In this document: positions 43,598 through 52,570 of the stretch, piece after piece
Layout of the letters: each line of letters opens with the position of its first letter
Position numbering within the stretch: position 1 is the stretch's first letter
Assembly (NCBI RefSeq): GCF_036013645.1
Contig: NZ_CP107869.1
Coordinates: 5,084,001 to 5,148,000, forward strand
Direction: 5' to 3'
DNA: 64,000 nt
Source of the DNA: Streptomyces sp. NBC_00490
Lineage (GTDB): Bacteria; Actinomycetota; Actinomycetes; Streptomycetales; Streptomycetaceae
Made by a program: the position numbers and the translations under genes
Notes under the pieces: generated by a model
What the model was told of the DNA's origin: nothing
The model's database searches: none
The model's input: the letters and a program-made list of their open reading frames with translations, nothing else

Positions 43598-45856
43598 TTA
43601 CGCCAGCAGCGCCGGGATCGTCTCCTCGTGCGCCGTGCGCAGTTCCTCCAGCGACAGCTCGAACTCGCCCTGGAGCTCGATCGTGTCCCCGTCCACGACA
43701 CCGATGCGGGTGACCGGCAGGCCGCGCGCACCGCACATGTCGTTGAAGCGGAGCTCCTCGGAGCGCGGCACGGCGACGACCGCGCGTCCCGCCGACTCGG
43801 AGAAGAGGAGGGTGAAGGCGTCGAGCCCGTCCGGTACGACCAGACGCGCGCCCTTGCCGCCGAGCAGCGCCGACTCCACGACCGCCTGGATCAGGCCGCC
43901 GTCGGAGAGGTCGTGCGCGGAGTCGATCATGCCGTCGCGGGAGGCGGAGATCAGGATCTCGGCCAGCAGCCGCTCACGCTCCAGGTCGACCTTCGGGGGA
44001 AGGCCGCCGAGGTGGTCGTGGACGACCTGCGACCAGGCCGAACCGCCGAACTCCTCACGCGTCTCGCCGAGGAGGTACAGCAGCTGGCCCTCCTCCTGGA
44101 AGGCGACCGGCGTGCGGCGGGCGACGTCGTCGATGACACCCAGGACCGCGACCACGGGGGTCGGGTGGATGGCCACCTCGCCCGTCTGGTTGTAGAGCGA
44201 GACATTGCCGCCGGTCACCGGGGTGCCCAACTGCTGGCAGGCGTCGGCCAGTCCACGGATGGCCTCCGCGAACTGCCACATGACGGCCGGGTCCTCGGGC
44301 GAGCCGAAGTTCAGGCAGTCCGACACCGCGAGCGGCTTGGCTCCCGTCGTGGCGACGTTGCGGTACGCCTCCGAGAGCGCCAGCTGGGCGCCCGCGTACG
44401 GGTCCAGCTTCGCGTAGCGGCCGTTGCCGTCCGTCGCGATGGCGACGCCGAGGCCGGTCTCCTCGTCGATGCGGATCATGCCCGAGTCCTCGGGCTGGGC
44501 CAGCACCGTGTTGCCCTGCACGAAGTGGTCGTACTGCGAGGTGATCCACTTCTTGGAGGCCTGGTTGGGGGAGCTCACCAGCTGGAGGACCTGCTGCTTG
44601 AGCTCGTCGCTCGAAGCGGGCCGCGGCAGCTTGTTCGCGTCGTCCGCCTGGAGCTCGTCCTGCCAGGACGGGCGCGCGTAGGGGCGCTCGTAGACCGGAC
44701 CGTCGTGCGCGACCGTGCGCGGGTCGACGTCGACGATCTTGCCGCCGTGCCAGTAGATCTCCAGGCGGTCGCCGTCGGTCACCTCACCGATGACGGTGGC
44801 GATGACGTCCCACTTCTCGCAGATCTCCAGGAACCGGTCGACCTTCTCCGGCTCGACGACCGCGCACATGCGTTCCTGCGACTCGCTCATGAGGATTTCC
44901 TCGGGCGAGAGCGTGGAGTCACGCAGCGGTACGTCGTCCAGCGTCACGCGCATGCCGCCGGAGCCGTTGGAGGCCAGTTCGGAGGTGGCACAGGACAGAC
45001 CGGCCGCGCCGAGGTCCTGGATGCCGACGACCAGCTTCTCCTTGAAGGCCTCCAGGGTGCACTCGATGAGGAGCTTCTCCTGGAAGGGGTCGCCGACCTG
45101 GACCGCGGGGCGCTTCGAGGGCTTGGCGTCGTCGAAGGTCTCGGAGGCCAGGATCGAGGCGCCGCCGATACCGTCACCGCCGGTCCGGGCCCCGTACAGG
45201 ATGACCTTGTTGCCCGAGCCGGACGCCTTCGCGAGGTGGATGTCCTCGTGCCGCATGACGCCGATGGCACCGGCGTTGACCAGCGGGTTGCCCTGGTAGC
45301 AGGAGTCGAAGACGACCTCGCCGCCGATGTTGGGCAGGCCGAGGCAGTTGCCGTAGCCGCCGATGCCCGCCACGACACCCGGCAGCACGCGCTTGGTGTC
45401 GGGGTGGTCGGCCGCGCCGAACCGCAGCGGGTCCACGACCGCGACCGGGCGCGCGCCCATCGCGATGATGTCGCGGACGATGCCGCCGACACCGGTGGCC
45501 GCACCCTGGTAGGGCTCGACGTACGACGGGTGGTTGTGCGACTCGACCTTGAAGGTGACCGCGTAGCCCTGGCCGACGTCCACGACGCCCGCGTTCTCGC
45601 CGATGCCCACGAGCAGCGCGTCGGACTGGGGGGCCTTCTCGCCGAACTGGCGGAGGTGGACCTTCGAGGACTTGTAGGAGCAGTGCTCGGACCACATGAC
45701 CGAGTACATGGCGAGCTCGGCACCGGTGGGCCGGCGGCCGAGGATCTCCACGACCCGCTCGTACTCGTCCTTCTTCAGACCGAGTTCGGCCCAGGGCAGC
45801 TCGACGTCGGGGGTCGCGGCCGCGTGCTCGACCGTGTCCAGAGGCGTCCGGCTCAT
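43598..45856 (-). CDS. purL: FGAM synthase subunit PurL
   Basis: The protein is 752 aa, the small PurL type that works with separate PurQ and PurS. It catalyses ATP-dependent conversion of FGAR to FGAM with ammonia from PurQ. Motifs: the N-terminal [12 protein letters not shown] with catalytic His, ESHNHPS, GIGGYGN and the second AIR-synthase-like repeat ([15 protein letters not shown]). The stop/start of purQ and purL overlap by four bases (ATGA), giving translational coupling. It is the last gene of purS-purQ-purL. Confidence 0.97.
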   Translation of the reverse strand: MSRTPLDTVEHAAATPDVELPWAELGLKKDEYERVVEILGRRPTGAELAMYSVMWSEHCSYKSSKVHLRQFGEKAPQSDALLVGIGENAGVVDVGQGYAVTFKVESHNHPSYVEPYQGAATGVGGIVRDIIAMGARPVAVVDPLRFGAADHPDTKRVLPGVVAGIGGYGNCLGLPNIGGEVVFDSCYQGNPLVNAGAIGVMRHEDIHLAKASGSGNKVILYGARTGGDGIGGASILASETFDDAKPSKRPAVQVGDPFQEKLLIECTLEAFKEKLVVGIQDLGAAGLSCATSELASNGSGGMRVTLDDVPLRDSTLSPEEILMSESQERMCAVVEPEKVDRFLEICEKWDVIATVIGEVTDGDRLEIYWHGGKIVDVDPRTVAHDGPVYERPYARPSWQDELQADDANKLPRPASSDELKQQVLQLVSSPNQASKKWITSQYDHFVQGNTVLAQPEDSGMIRIDEETGLGVAIATDGNGRYAKLDPYAGAQLALSEAYRNVATTGAKPLAVSDCLNFGSPEDPAVMWQFAEAIRGLADACQQLGTPVTGGNVSLYNQTGEVAIHPTPVVAVLGVIDDVARRTPVAFQEEGQLLYLLGETREEFGGSAWSQVVHDHLGGLPPKVDLERERLLAEILISASRDGMIDSAHDLSDGGLIQAVVESALLGGKGARLVVPDGLDAFTLLFSESAGRAVVAVPRSEELRFNDMCGARGLPVTRIGVVDGDTIELQGEFELSLEELRTAHEETIPALLA

Positions 45857-46533
45857 GCGTTGACCAGCTTCTTGAGGATCGAGGTGAAGAAGGGGAGGCC
45901 GTCGGTGCGGCCGGAGCCGATGAGCGGCTCGACGGCGTGCTCCGGGTGCGGCATGAGGCCTACGACGTTCCCGGCCTCGTTGGTGATGCCGGCGATGTCG
46001 CGGAGCGAGCCGTTCGGGTTGAAGTCGACGTACCGGAAGGCGACACGGCCCTCGGCCTCGAGCTTGTCGAGGGTGTACTCGTCGGCGACGTACCGGCCGT
46101 CCATGTTCTTCAGCGGGATGTGGATCTCCTGGCCGGACTCGTAGTCGGCGGTCCAGGCGGTCTCCGCGTTCTCCACCCGCAGCTTCTGGTCGCGGCAGAT
46201 GAAGTGGAGGTGGTCGTTGCCGAGCATCCCGCCCGGGAGGAGGTGGGCCTCGGTGAGGATCTGGAAGCCGTTGCAGATACCGAGGACCGGGAGCCCGGCC
46301 TTCGCCTGCTCGATGACCGTCTCCATCACCGGCGAGAAGCGGGAGATGGCGCCGGCCCGCAGATAGTCGCCGTAGGAGAAACCGCCGGGCAGCACCACGG
46401 CGTCGACCTGGTGGAGGTCCTTGTCCTTGTGCCAGAGGGCGACCGGTTCGGCACCCGCGAGGCGGATCGCGCGCTGGGTGTCCCGGTCATCGAGACTCCC
46501 CGGGAAAGTGACGACGCCAATACGAGCGGTCAC
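45853..46533 (-). CDS. purQ: FGAM synthase glutaminase subunit PurQ
   Basis: The protein is 226 aa, a class I glutamine amidotransferase. It releases ammonia from glutamine for PurL. The nucleophile Cys lies in LGICNGFQ, and the His/Glu of the triad in PHPEHAVEP. The GTG start overlaps the purS stop (GTGA), and the stop overlaps the purL start, so all three genes are translationally coupled and made in stoichiometric amounts. Confidence 0.97.
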   Translation of the reverse strand: MTARIGVVTFPGSLDDRDTQRAIRLAGAEPVALWHKDKDLHQVDAVVLPGGFSYGDYLRAGAISRFSPVMETVIEQAKAGLPVLGICNGFQILTEAHLLPGGMLGNDHLHFICRDQKLRVENAETAWTADYESGQEIHIPLKNMDGRYVADEYTLDKLEAEGRVAFRYVDFNPNGSLRDIAGITNEAGNVVGLMPHPEHAVEPLIGSGRTDGLPFFTSILKKLVNA

Positions 46534-46793
46534 TTCGCGGCCTCCGCGACTTCTTCCACCTTCACGGTGAAGTCCTCGATCACGGTGTTGGCGAGGAAGG
46601 ATTCCGCAAGATCGTGGATGCGGGCGAGCGCGGCCTCGTCGACCGGTCCGTCAACTTCCAGTTCGAATCGCTTTCCCTGACGTACGTCGGAGATGCCTTC
46701 GAAACCCAGACGCGGCAGTGCGCGCTGCACCGCCTGGCCCTGGGGGTCGAGGATCTCCGGCTTGAGCATGACGTCGACTACGACGCGTGCCAC
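46530..46793 (-). CDS. purS: FGAM synthase structural subunit PurS
   Basis: The protein is 87 aa. PurS is a small ferredoxin-like protein that holds PurL and PurQ together; the family pattern [18 protein letters not shown] and [12 protein letters not shown] is intact. GTG 46793 was selected since a GGGAG lies five bases upstream and the product matches the family; GTG 46799 is an in-frame alternative. It is the first gene of the purSQL operon. The promoter region contains a direct repeat (46847-46870). Confidence 0.95.
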   Translation of the reverse strand: MARVVVDVMLKPEILDPQGQAVQRALPRLGFEGISDVRQGKRFELEVDGPVDEAALARIHDLAESFLANTVIEDFTVKVEEVAEAAK

Positions 46794-47098
46794 TGGCACT
46801 CCCGGTGTGTGGTGCTGAGCAAGGTTCCTGAAGGTCTCTGTCCAACAGTGTCTTCAGGCAGTGTCTTCAGACTACCCGCACAAAATTTCTACGCGCGTCG
46901 ACTTGTAGGAAACTACGTGACTGCCGTCACGATCCGGTATCAACGGCTGTGTTCACGAAAATTTCCAGGAAAGATCCCCGATCGACACCCGATACCTATT
47001 GCGCTCAGACACGCGGAAGGATTTAGTCGGGCTTCCCATTGCATTGTCGGGCACTGTACAAATGAATTGGCAAGTGCCGTATGAAGGGACCGATATTC
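46794..47098. other. Divergent promoter region of purS and lsrL
   Basis: A 305-bp gap between divergent genes. It is AT-richer than its surroundings, particularly near lsrL. It contains two copies of AGTGTCTTCAG (46847-46857 and 46860-46870) with a 13-base period, about 55 bp upstream of purS. No gene is seen. Confidence 0.55.
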
Positions 47099-47416
47099 GT
47101 GGCGCAGAAGGTCGTGGTCACTCTCTCTGACGACATCGACGGCTCGGAAGCGGCGGAAACGATCGCCTTCGGACTTGATGGCAAGTCGTACGAGATCGAC
47201 CTGAATCAAGCGAATGCCAAGAAACTGCGTAAGGCGCTCGAGCCCTACGTGGACGCTGGCCGCAAGCGGTCGAAGTCCGGCAAGGCCTACCGGCAGACGG
47301 AGGTCGCCCCCGACCCGGCGGCCGTCCGCGCCTGGGCGCAGGCGAACAAGATGGACGTCCCCGCGCGCGGCCGTATCCCCAAGAAGGTCTACGAGGCGTT
47401 CGCCGCGGCGCAGTGA
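47099..47416 (+). CDS. lsrL: Lsr2-family nucleoid protein (LsrL-like)
   Basis: The protein is 105 aa. It has the Lsr2 layout: an N-terminal beta/alpha dimerisation domain (VAQKVVVTLSDDIDGSEAAETIAFGLDG) and a C-terminal helix pair with the AT-hook-like RGR motif (AWAQANKMDVPARGRIP). Lsr2 proteins silence AT-rich, horizontally gained DNA. Streptomyces has two; by context (next to purS) this is the LsrL paralogue rather than the main Lsr2. GTG 47099 was selected on the conserved AQKV start and the GAAGGGA ten bases upstream; ATG 47081 would add six unusual residues. Confidence 0.92.
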   Translation: MAQKVVVTLSDDIDGSEAAETIAFGLDGKSYEIDLNQANAKKLRKALEPYVDAGRKRSKSGKAYRQTEVAPDPAAVRAWAQANKMDVPARGRIPKKVYEAFAAAQ

Positions 47417-47429
47417 CAGCTCACAGGGC

Positions 47430-47461
47430 GTCCTCAGGGTCCGTCAGCGGGCCTTGAGGAC
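47430..47461 (+). terminator. Hairpin after lsrL
   Basis: GTCCTCAGGG (47430-47439) pairs with the CCTTGAGGAC stretch ending at 47461, including one G-T pair, 13 bp after the lsrL stop. No U-run. Confidence 0.55.
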
Positions 47462-47550
47462 AACCGACTTGCGTTGCACCCCACCTGGTCGGCTAGAGTC
47501 TGGAGCACGCCGAGGGGCGGGGACGGAAAAGCCCAGCCCACGGAGTACAT

Positions 47551-47622
47551 GCGGGTGTAGTTCAGTAGCAGAACATCCCCCTTCCAGGGGGAAGGCGCAG
47601 TGTGCAATTCCTGTCACCCGCT
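47551..47622 (+). tRNA. Atypical tRNA-Gly (TCC)
   Basis: A 72-base gene with perfect acceptor stem GCGGGTG/CACCCGC, anticodon loop CTTCCAG on a solid TCCCC/GGGGA stem, and D-stem GTTC/GAAC. The D-loop is AGTAGCA, where other tRNA-Gly have AATGGTA, so G18 is A. The T-arm reads GCAG-T-G TGCAATT C-CTGT: a five-pair stem with a bulged T and a T-loop TGCAATT, so T55 is G. Both partners of the G18-Psi55 elbow contact are therefore changed. A promoter-like TAGAGT lies upstream near 47494. It may be a special-purpose tRNA or a decaying one. Confidence 0.8.
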
Positions 47623-47701
47623 CTGCATCACCATCTGACCACTGTTGTGGATCAGGTAGGATGGTGTCCGCGCCGATCGGTGAGAGCCGGTCGGATGCAA
47701 T

Positions 47702-47774
47702 GCGAACGTAGCTCAGTTGGTAGAGCGCAACCTTGCCAAGGTTGAGGTCGCGAGTTCGAACCTCGTCGTTCGCT
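47702..47774 (+). tRNA. tRNA-Gly (GCC), copy 1
   Basis: A 73-base cloverleaf beginning GCGAACGTAGCTCAGTTGG, anticodon loop TTGCCAA, T-arm AGTTCGAACCT intact. It is identical over its whole length to the copy at 51468-51540. Confidence 0.95.
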
Positions 47775-47783
47775 CTTGATGTG

Positions 47784-47815
47784 AAGGCCCCCCGGCTTCT
47801 GTCGGGGGGCCTTTT
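47784..47815 (+). terminator. Terminator of tRNA-Gly (GCC) copy 1
   Basis: Perfect 11-bp stem AAGGCCCCCCG with an eight-base loop, followed by TTTT. Confidence 0.9.
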
Positions 47816-47903
47816 CGTTGGTTGGCGTACCCCTGACATTTGTCATGCCGAGCGATGACAGCGCGCACTGCTTCCGGGCCCGGGGCGCCGAGATGCTGGG
47901 ACC

Positions 47904-48839
47904 ATGAACACGAACGTGATTGAGGTCACCGACCTGCGACGCGTCTACGGGGGCGGGTTCGAAGCGGTCCGCGGGATCAGCTTCTCCGTGGCCCGGGGCG
48001 AGATCTTCGCCCTGCTCGGCACCAACGGGGCCGGCAAGACATCGACCGTGGAACTCCTGGAGGGGCTCGCCCGGCCGACCGGCGGCCGGGCGCGGGTGCT
48101 CGGGCACGATCCCTACGAGGAGCGGGCCGTCGTCAGGCCGCGGACCGGCGTGATGCTCCAGGAGGGCGGGTTTCCGTCCGAGCTCACCGTCGCCGAGACC
48201 GCCCGGATGTGGGCGGGGTGCGTGAGCGGGGCGCGGCCCGCGCTGGAGGCGCTGGAGCTCGTCGGGCTCGCGCGGCGGGCCGACGTACGGGTGAAGCAGC
48301 TGTCCGGCGGTGAGCGGCGGCGCCTGGACCTGGGGCTCGCGCTGCTCGGGAACCCGGAGGTGCTGTTCCTGGACGAGCCGACGACCGGGCTCGACGCCGA
48401 AGGGCGCCGGGACACCTGGGAGCTGGTCCGGGCGCTGCGCGACGGCGGTACGACGGTGCTGCTGACCACGCACTACCTGGAGGAGGCCGAGGGCCTCGCC
48501 GACCGGCTCGCCATCCTGCACGAGGGGCGGATCGCGGTCACCGGGACACCGGCCGAGGTGACGGCCGGACAGCCCTCGCGGATCTCCTTCGAACTGCCCG
48601 AAGGGTACTTCGTGGGCGATCTGCCGCCGCTCGGAGAGCTGGGGGTGCTGTCCCACGAGATCGACGGCCGGGTCGTACGGCTGCGGACGCGGGAGCTGCA
48701 GCGGGCGGCGACGGGGCTGCTGGTGTGGGCTTCGGGGGCGGAGGTCGAGCTGCGGGGGCTCGATGTGCGGTCGGCTTCGCTGGAGGAGGCGTTTCTCGGG
48801 ATCGCGCAGGGGTTCCAGACGAAGGAGAAGGTGGCATGA
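47904..48839 (+). CDS. ABC transporter ATP-binding protein
   Basis: The protein is 311 aa: Walker A GTNGAGKTS (39-47), signature LSGGE (133-137), Walker B VLFLDEP and H-loop LLTTHYLEE. The C-terminal ~80 residues form the extension seen in DrrA-type drug and lipid exporters. It is the first gene of a four-gene operon (ATPase, permease, histidine kinase, response regulator); the stop overlaps the permease start by four bases. This layout, like BceAB or LiaRS neighbours, suggests export or self-protection triggered by an envelope or drug signal. Confidence 0.92.
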   Translation: MNTNVIEVTDLRRVYGGGFEAVRGISFSVARGEIFALLGTNGAGKTSTVELLEGLARPTGGRARVLGHDPYEERAVVRPRTGVMLQEGGFPSELTVAETARMWAGCVSGARPALEALELVGLARRADVRVKQLSGGERRRLDLGLALLGNPEVLFLDEPTTGLDAEGRRDTWELVRALRDGGTTVLLTTHYLEEAEGLADRLAILHEGRIAVTGTPAEVTAGQPSRISFELPEGYFVGDLPPLGELGVLSHEIDGRVVRLRTRELQRAATGLLVWASGAEVELRGLDVRSASLEEAFLGIAQGFQTKEKVA

Positions 48840-49612
48840 GCGGGACGATCACCACCCCGTCGGGCCGGCTGACGGCACTGGCCCGTGCCGAGGCGACACT
48901 GCTCGGACGCAGCAGGGGAACGCTCGTAGCGGCTCTGTTCGTACCGCTGGTCCTTCCGTTCAGCGTGTGGTCGGCGACCAAGGACATGGACCTCGAGAAG
49001 TCCGGCCTCACCCCCGGCACCGTCGTCCTGCCCGCCGCCATCGGGTTCTCGCTGATCTTCGCGGTGTACGGAGCGCTCGTCGGTGTCTTCACCGCCCGGC
49101 GCGAGGAACTCGTCCTCAAGCGGCTGCGCACCGGTGAACTGCGGGACAACGAGATCCTCGCGGGATCCGCCCTCCCGGCCGTTGTCACGGGCCTCGCGCA
49201 GTCCGTCCTCCTGGCGGTCGGCTGCACGGTCCTGCTCGACGTCCCCGCGCCCCGCGCGCCCCATCTCGCGGTACTGGCCCTGCTCCTGGGGCTGGTGCTG
49301 TGCGCCCTGCTCGCGGCGGTGACCTCGGCGTTCACGCGTACCACCGAGAGCGCCCAGGTCACCACGCTGCCCATGATGTTCGTCTCGATGTTCGGCTCCG
49401 GCATGGCCGTCCCGCTGGAGGTCCTGCCCGACCGCATGGCGTCGGTGTGCGAACTGCTCCCGCTGACTCCGGTGATCACGCTGGTGCGCGGCGGCTGGAC
49501 CGGGGACCTGTCGGCGTACGAGGCGCTCGGTGCCGCGCTGACGGCACTGGCCTGGGCCGCGCTGGGCGTGTTTGCTGTACGACGGTGGTTCCGGTGGGAA
49601 CCGCGGCGCTGA
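48836..49612 (+). CDS. ABC-2 type transporter permease
   Basis: The protein is 258 aa with six hydrophobic segments and the ABC-2 fold; a conserved region LTPVITLVRGGW lies near the C-terminus. It forms the membrane half of a DrrAB-type exporter with the preceding ATPase. The ATG overlaps the ATPase stop (ATGA), which couples translation. The kinase gene starts 16 bp after its stop. Confidence 0.9.
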   Translation: MSGTITTPSGRLTALARAEATLLGRSRGTLVAALFVPLVLPFSVWSATKDMDLEKSGLTPGTVVLPAAIGFSLIFAVYGALVGVFTARREELVLKRLRTGELRDNEILAGSALPAVVTGLAQSVLLAVGCTVLLDVPAPRAPHLAVLALLLGLVLCALLAAVTSAFTRTTESAQVTTLPMMFVSMFGSGMAVPLEVLPDRMASVCELLPLTPVITLVRGGWTGDLSAYEALGAALTALAWAALGVFAVRRWFRWEPRR

Positions 49613-49628
49613 TCACGGGGGCGGGGAA

Positions 49629-50840
49629 ATGAGCGGTTCGGGGGGCTGGTGGCGGCAGAAGAGCACGCCGGCCAAGGTGGAGACGTACACACGATGGTCG
49701 TTCCACTTCTTCGCGCTGATCGAGGTCGTCTCGGTCGGGCTGCCGCTCTTCGGCGAGATGGTGCCCTGGGTAGCGGCCTCGCTGGCGCTCGTGGTGGCCG
49801 GGCACGCCGTGATCTGTGCCGTGACCGCGGCGCGGGCACTGGACTGGACACTCGGCCGCCGCGAACAGCCCGTCCACATGCTGTGGACGCTCGGCGCCTG
49901 CACCGCGGCGGTCGCCGTCATGGCGATCGTGATCGCGGAGCACGGGCCGGGCGGGGACGACGTCGACACCGCGGCCGGCTCGGTCTTCGCCGTCGTACTG
50001 ATCTTCGGAGCGGGCATTTTCTCGCTCGGGGTGCGCAGTCGGCGGCGCATGTACTCCGTCGTGACGGGCTTCGCCGTCGGGGCGGGACTCGTGTCGTTCG
50101 CGGGCAGGCCCGGTCCCGCCGCCCTGATCAGCGTGCTGGTGGTGCTCCTCGGCGGCGGGTTCCTCGCCTTCACCTCCGCCTTCTCCGTCTGGCTGCTCAA
50201 CGCCGTCTACGAGCTCGACCAGGCCCGCGAGACCCGGGCCCGGCTCGCCGTCGCCGAGGAGCGGCTGCGGTTCGGGCGCGATCTGCACGACGTCATGGGG
50301 CGCAACCTCGCGGTGATCGCCCTGAAGAGCGAGCTGGCCGTACAGCTGGCGCGGCGCGGGCGGCCCGAGGCCGAGGAGCAGATGGTCGAGGTGCAGCGCA
50401 TCGCGCGGGAGTCGCAGCGCGAGGTGCGCGATGTCGTACGGGGGTACCGGGAGGCCGACCTCGGGGTCGAACTCACCGGTGCGCAGGGCGTGTTGGAGGC
50501 GGCGGGGATTCGCTGTGAGGTGTCCGGAGAGGCGGCCGGGCTGCCGGTGGACGTGCAGTCGGCGCTCGGGTGGGTCGTACGGGAGGCGACGACCAATGTG
50601 CTGCGTCACGGGGATGCCGGGCGGTGCGCGGTGGATGTGCGGGTGACGCGCGAGTGTGTGGTGCTGAAGGTGGAGAACGACGGGGTGGCCGCGCCGTCCG
50701 GCCCCGGAGGATCGGGGCTGGCCGGGCTGCGGGAGCGGCTGGCGGCGGTGGACGGGACGTTGGAGGCGGGGCCCGTGGGTGAGGGTGTGTTCAGAGTGGT
50801 GGCCTCGGTGCCGCTGCGGGTGAGCGAGGTCATGGCATGA
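49629..50840 (+). CDS. DesK-type sensor histidine kinase
   Basis: The protein is 403 aa. Five or six membrane helices fill residues ~24-192 with almost no extracytoplasmic domain, so it probably senses membrane state or its partner transporter. A HisKA_3 domain carries phospho-His220 in RDLHDVMG, and a HATPase_c domain follows (REATTNVLRHG, GSGLAGLRERL). Its stop overlaps the response regulator start by four bases. It is encoded with an ABC exporter, the arrangement of DesK/LiaS-like intramembrane-sensing systems. Confidence 0.92.
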   Translation: MSGSGGWWRQKSTPAKVETYTRWSFHFFALIEVVSVGLPLFGEMVPWVAASLALVVAGHAVICAVTAARALDWTLGRREQPVHMLWTLGACTAAVAVMAIVIAEHGPGGDDVDTAAGSVFAVVLIFGAGIFSLGVRSRRRMYSVVTGFAVGAGLVSFAGRPGPAALISVLVVLLGGGFLAFTSAFSVWLLNAVYELDQARETRARLAVAEERLRFGRDLHDVMGRNLAVIALKSELAVQLARRGRPEAEEQMVEVQRIARESQREVRDVVRGYREADLGVELTGAQGVLEAAGIRCEVSGEAAGLPVDVQSALGWVVREATTNVLRHGDAGRCAVDVRVTRECVVLKVENDGVAAPSGPGGSGLAGLRERLAAVDGTLEAGPVGEGVFRVVASVPLRVSEVMA

Positions 50841-51445
50841 CGGTGCGACTGCTGCTCGCCGACGACGAGCATCTGATCCGGGGCGCGCTCGCGGCGCTGC
50901 TCGCGCTGGAGGACGACCTGGTGATCGTCGCCGAGGCGGCGTCCGGCCCCGAGGCGCTGGCGATGGCGAAGGCGCACACTCCCGACGTCGCCGTACTGGA
51001 TCTCCAGATGCCCGGCGCCGACGGTGTGAAGGTCGCCACATCCCTGCGCACCGAACTGCCCGGCTGCAAGGTGCTGATCGTGACCAGCCACGGTCGGCCC
51101 GGGCATCTCAAGCGGGCCCTTGGGGCCGGTGTGCGCGGGTTCGTCCCGAAGACGGTCAGCGCGCAGCGGCTCGCGGAGATCATCCGCACGGTGCATGCCG
51201 GAAACCGCTACGTCGACCCGGAGTTGGCCGCCGACGCGATCTCCGCCGGGGACTCACCGCTGACCGCGCGCGAGGCCGAGGTACTGGAACTCGCCGCCGA
51301 TGGGGCGCCCGTCGCGGAGATCGCCGAGCGGGCCGCGCTGTCGCAGGGGACCGTGCGGAACTATCTGTCCTCGGCGGTGTCGAAGCTCGGGGCGGAGAAC
51401 CGCCATGCGGCGGTGCGGCTCGCGCGGGAGCGAGGTTGGGTATAG
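50837..51445 (+). CDS. DesR-type response regulator
   Basis: The protein is 202 aa: receiver with Asp55 (VAVLDLQMPG) and acidic pocket LADDE, then a LuxR-type helix-turn-helix (LTAREAEVLELAADG, IAERAALSQGTVRNYLSSAVSKL). It is the last gene of the exporter/two-component operon and most likely controls the operon itself. A -10-like TATAGT for the following tRNA-Gly overlaps its stop codon (51439-51448). Confidence 0.93.
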   Translation: MTVRLLLADDEHLIRGALAALLALEDDLVIVAEAASGPEALAMAKAHTPDVAVLDLQMPGADGVKVATSLRTELPGCKVLIVTSHGRPGHLKRALGAGVRGFVPKTVSAQRLAEIIRTVHAGNRYVDPELAADAISAGDSPLTAREAEVLELAADGAPVAEIAERAALSQGTVRNYLSSAVSKLGAENRHAAVRLARERGWV

Positions 51446-51467
51446 TGGTTCTCGCGCCACGGCGCAT

Positions 51468-51540
51468 GCGAACGTAGCTCAGTTGGTAGAGCGCAACCTT
51501 GCCAAGGTTGAGGTCGCGAGTTCGAACCTCGTCGTTCGCT
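51468..51540 (+). tRNA. tRNA-Gly (GCC), copy 2
   Basis: Identical to 47702-47774 over all 73 bases, plus one or two flanking bases on each side. It lies 22 bp after the response regulator stop. Confidence 0.95.
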
Positions 51541-51547
51541 CCATGTG

Positions 51548-51574
51548 AAAGCCCCCGGTCTCCCGGGGGCTTTT
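51548..51574 (+). terminator. Terminator between tRNA-Gly and purC (bidirectional)
   Basis: Perfect 11-bp stem AAAGCCCCCGG with TCTC loop against 51563-51573 and a TTTT run; the A-run on the other side gives a U-run for purC transcripts, which end five bases away. Confidence 0.9.
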
Positions 51575-51578
51575 CGCG

Positions 51579-52478
51579 TTACGACCAGCTGGTGCCGGTC
51601 AGTCGCTCGTACGCCTCGACGTACTTGGCGCGGGTCCGGTCCACGACCTCCTGCGGCAGCGGCGGCGGGGGCTGCTCGCTCTTGCGGTCCCAGCCGGACT
51701 CCGCCGAGGTCAGCCAGTCGCGCACGAACTGCTTGTCGTACGAGGGCTGCGCGCGGCCCGGCTCCCACTGGTCGACCGGCCAGAAGCGGGAGGAGTCCGG
51801 GGTGAGGACCTCGTCGCCGATGACGAGGGTGTCGCCGTCGAAGCCGAACTCGAACTTGGTGTCCGCGAGGATGATGCCCCGGTCACGGGCGATGTCCCGG
51901 CCCCGCGAGTAGACGGCCAGGGTGGCCTGGCGCAGCCGGGCGGCGGTGTCGGCCCCGACCTGGCGGGCGACCTCCTCGTAGGAGACGTTCTCGTCGTGCT
52001 CGCCGACCGCGGCCTTGGTGGCCGGGGTGAAGATCGGGGCGGGGAGTTCGCTGCCGTCGGCCAGGCCCTCGGGCAGGGCGAGGCCGCAGACCGTGCGGGA
52101 CTCGTTGTACTCGAGGAGTCCCGAGCCGGTGAGGTAGCCGCGGGCGACGGCCTCCACCGGGACCATCTGGAGCGACTTGCAGATGAGGGTGCGGCCCGCC
52201 CAGTCGGCCGGGGCGCCCTCGGGCAGTTCGGTGCTCAGGACGTGGTTGGGGATCAGGTCCCGCAGCTGGTCGAACCACCACAGGGAGAGCTGGGTGAGGA
52301 TGCTGCCCTTGTCGGGGATCTCGGTCGGCAGCACCCAGTCGAAGGCGGAAATGCGGTCACTGGCGACCATCACGAGGTCGCCCGCCTCGTTCTGGTACAG
52401 CTCACGCACCTTGCCGGTGTGGAGGTGCACCAGGCCCGGAACCTGAATCGGCTCGGGCTTTTCTACGAATCCGGACAC
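51579..52478 (-). CDS. purC: SAICAR synthase
   Basis: The protein is 299 aa. PurC joins CAIR and aspartate with ATP to form SAICAR. Motifs present: GKVRELYQ at the N-terminus, VASDRISAFDWVLP, EAVARGYLTGSG and the DTKFEFG loop with DEVLTPDSSRF for metal and substrate binding. GTG 52478 has GGAGG five bases upstream and gives the usual N-terminus; the frame continues open upstream without homology. It is a single gene on the minus strand, separated by 92 bp from the upstream dimethylformamidase-like gene. Confidence 0.96.
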   Translation of the reverse strand: MSGFVEKPEPIQVPGLVHLHTGKVRELYQNEAGDLVMVASDRISAFDWVLPTEIPDKGSILTQLSLWWFDQLRDLIPNHVLSTELPEGAPADWAGRTLICKSLQMVPVEAVARGYLTGSGLLEYNESRTVCGLALPEGLADGSELPAPIFTPATKAAVGEHDENVSYEEVARQVGADTAARLRQATLAVYSRGRDIARDRGIILADTKFEFGFDGDTLVIGDEVLTPDSSRFWPVDQWEPGRAQPSYDKQFVRDWLTSAESGWDRKSEQPPPPLPQEVVDRTRAKYVEAYERLTGTSWS

Positions 52479-52570
52479 GGTTCCTCCCCGTGGTTCTGTC
52501 CAAGTGGCTCGATTGTCCCGTATCGGGGCCCTGGCCAGGGACAGGGGGTCGGTGGCTGTGGCGTACGGGG

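Noticed and set aside
43541..46144. An 867-codon plus-strand frame
   Set aside because: Antisense to purL and part of purQ; no domain.
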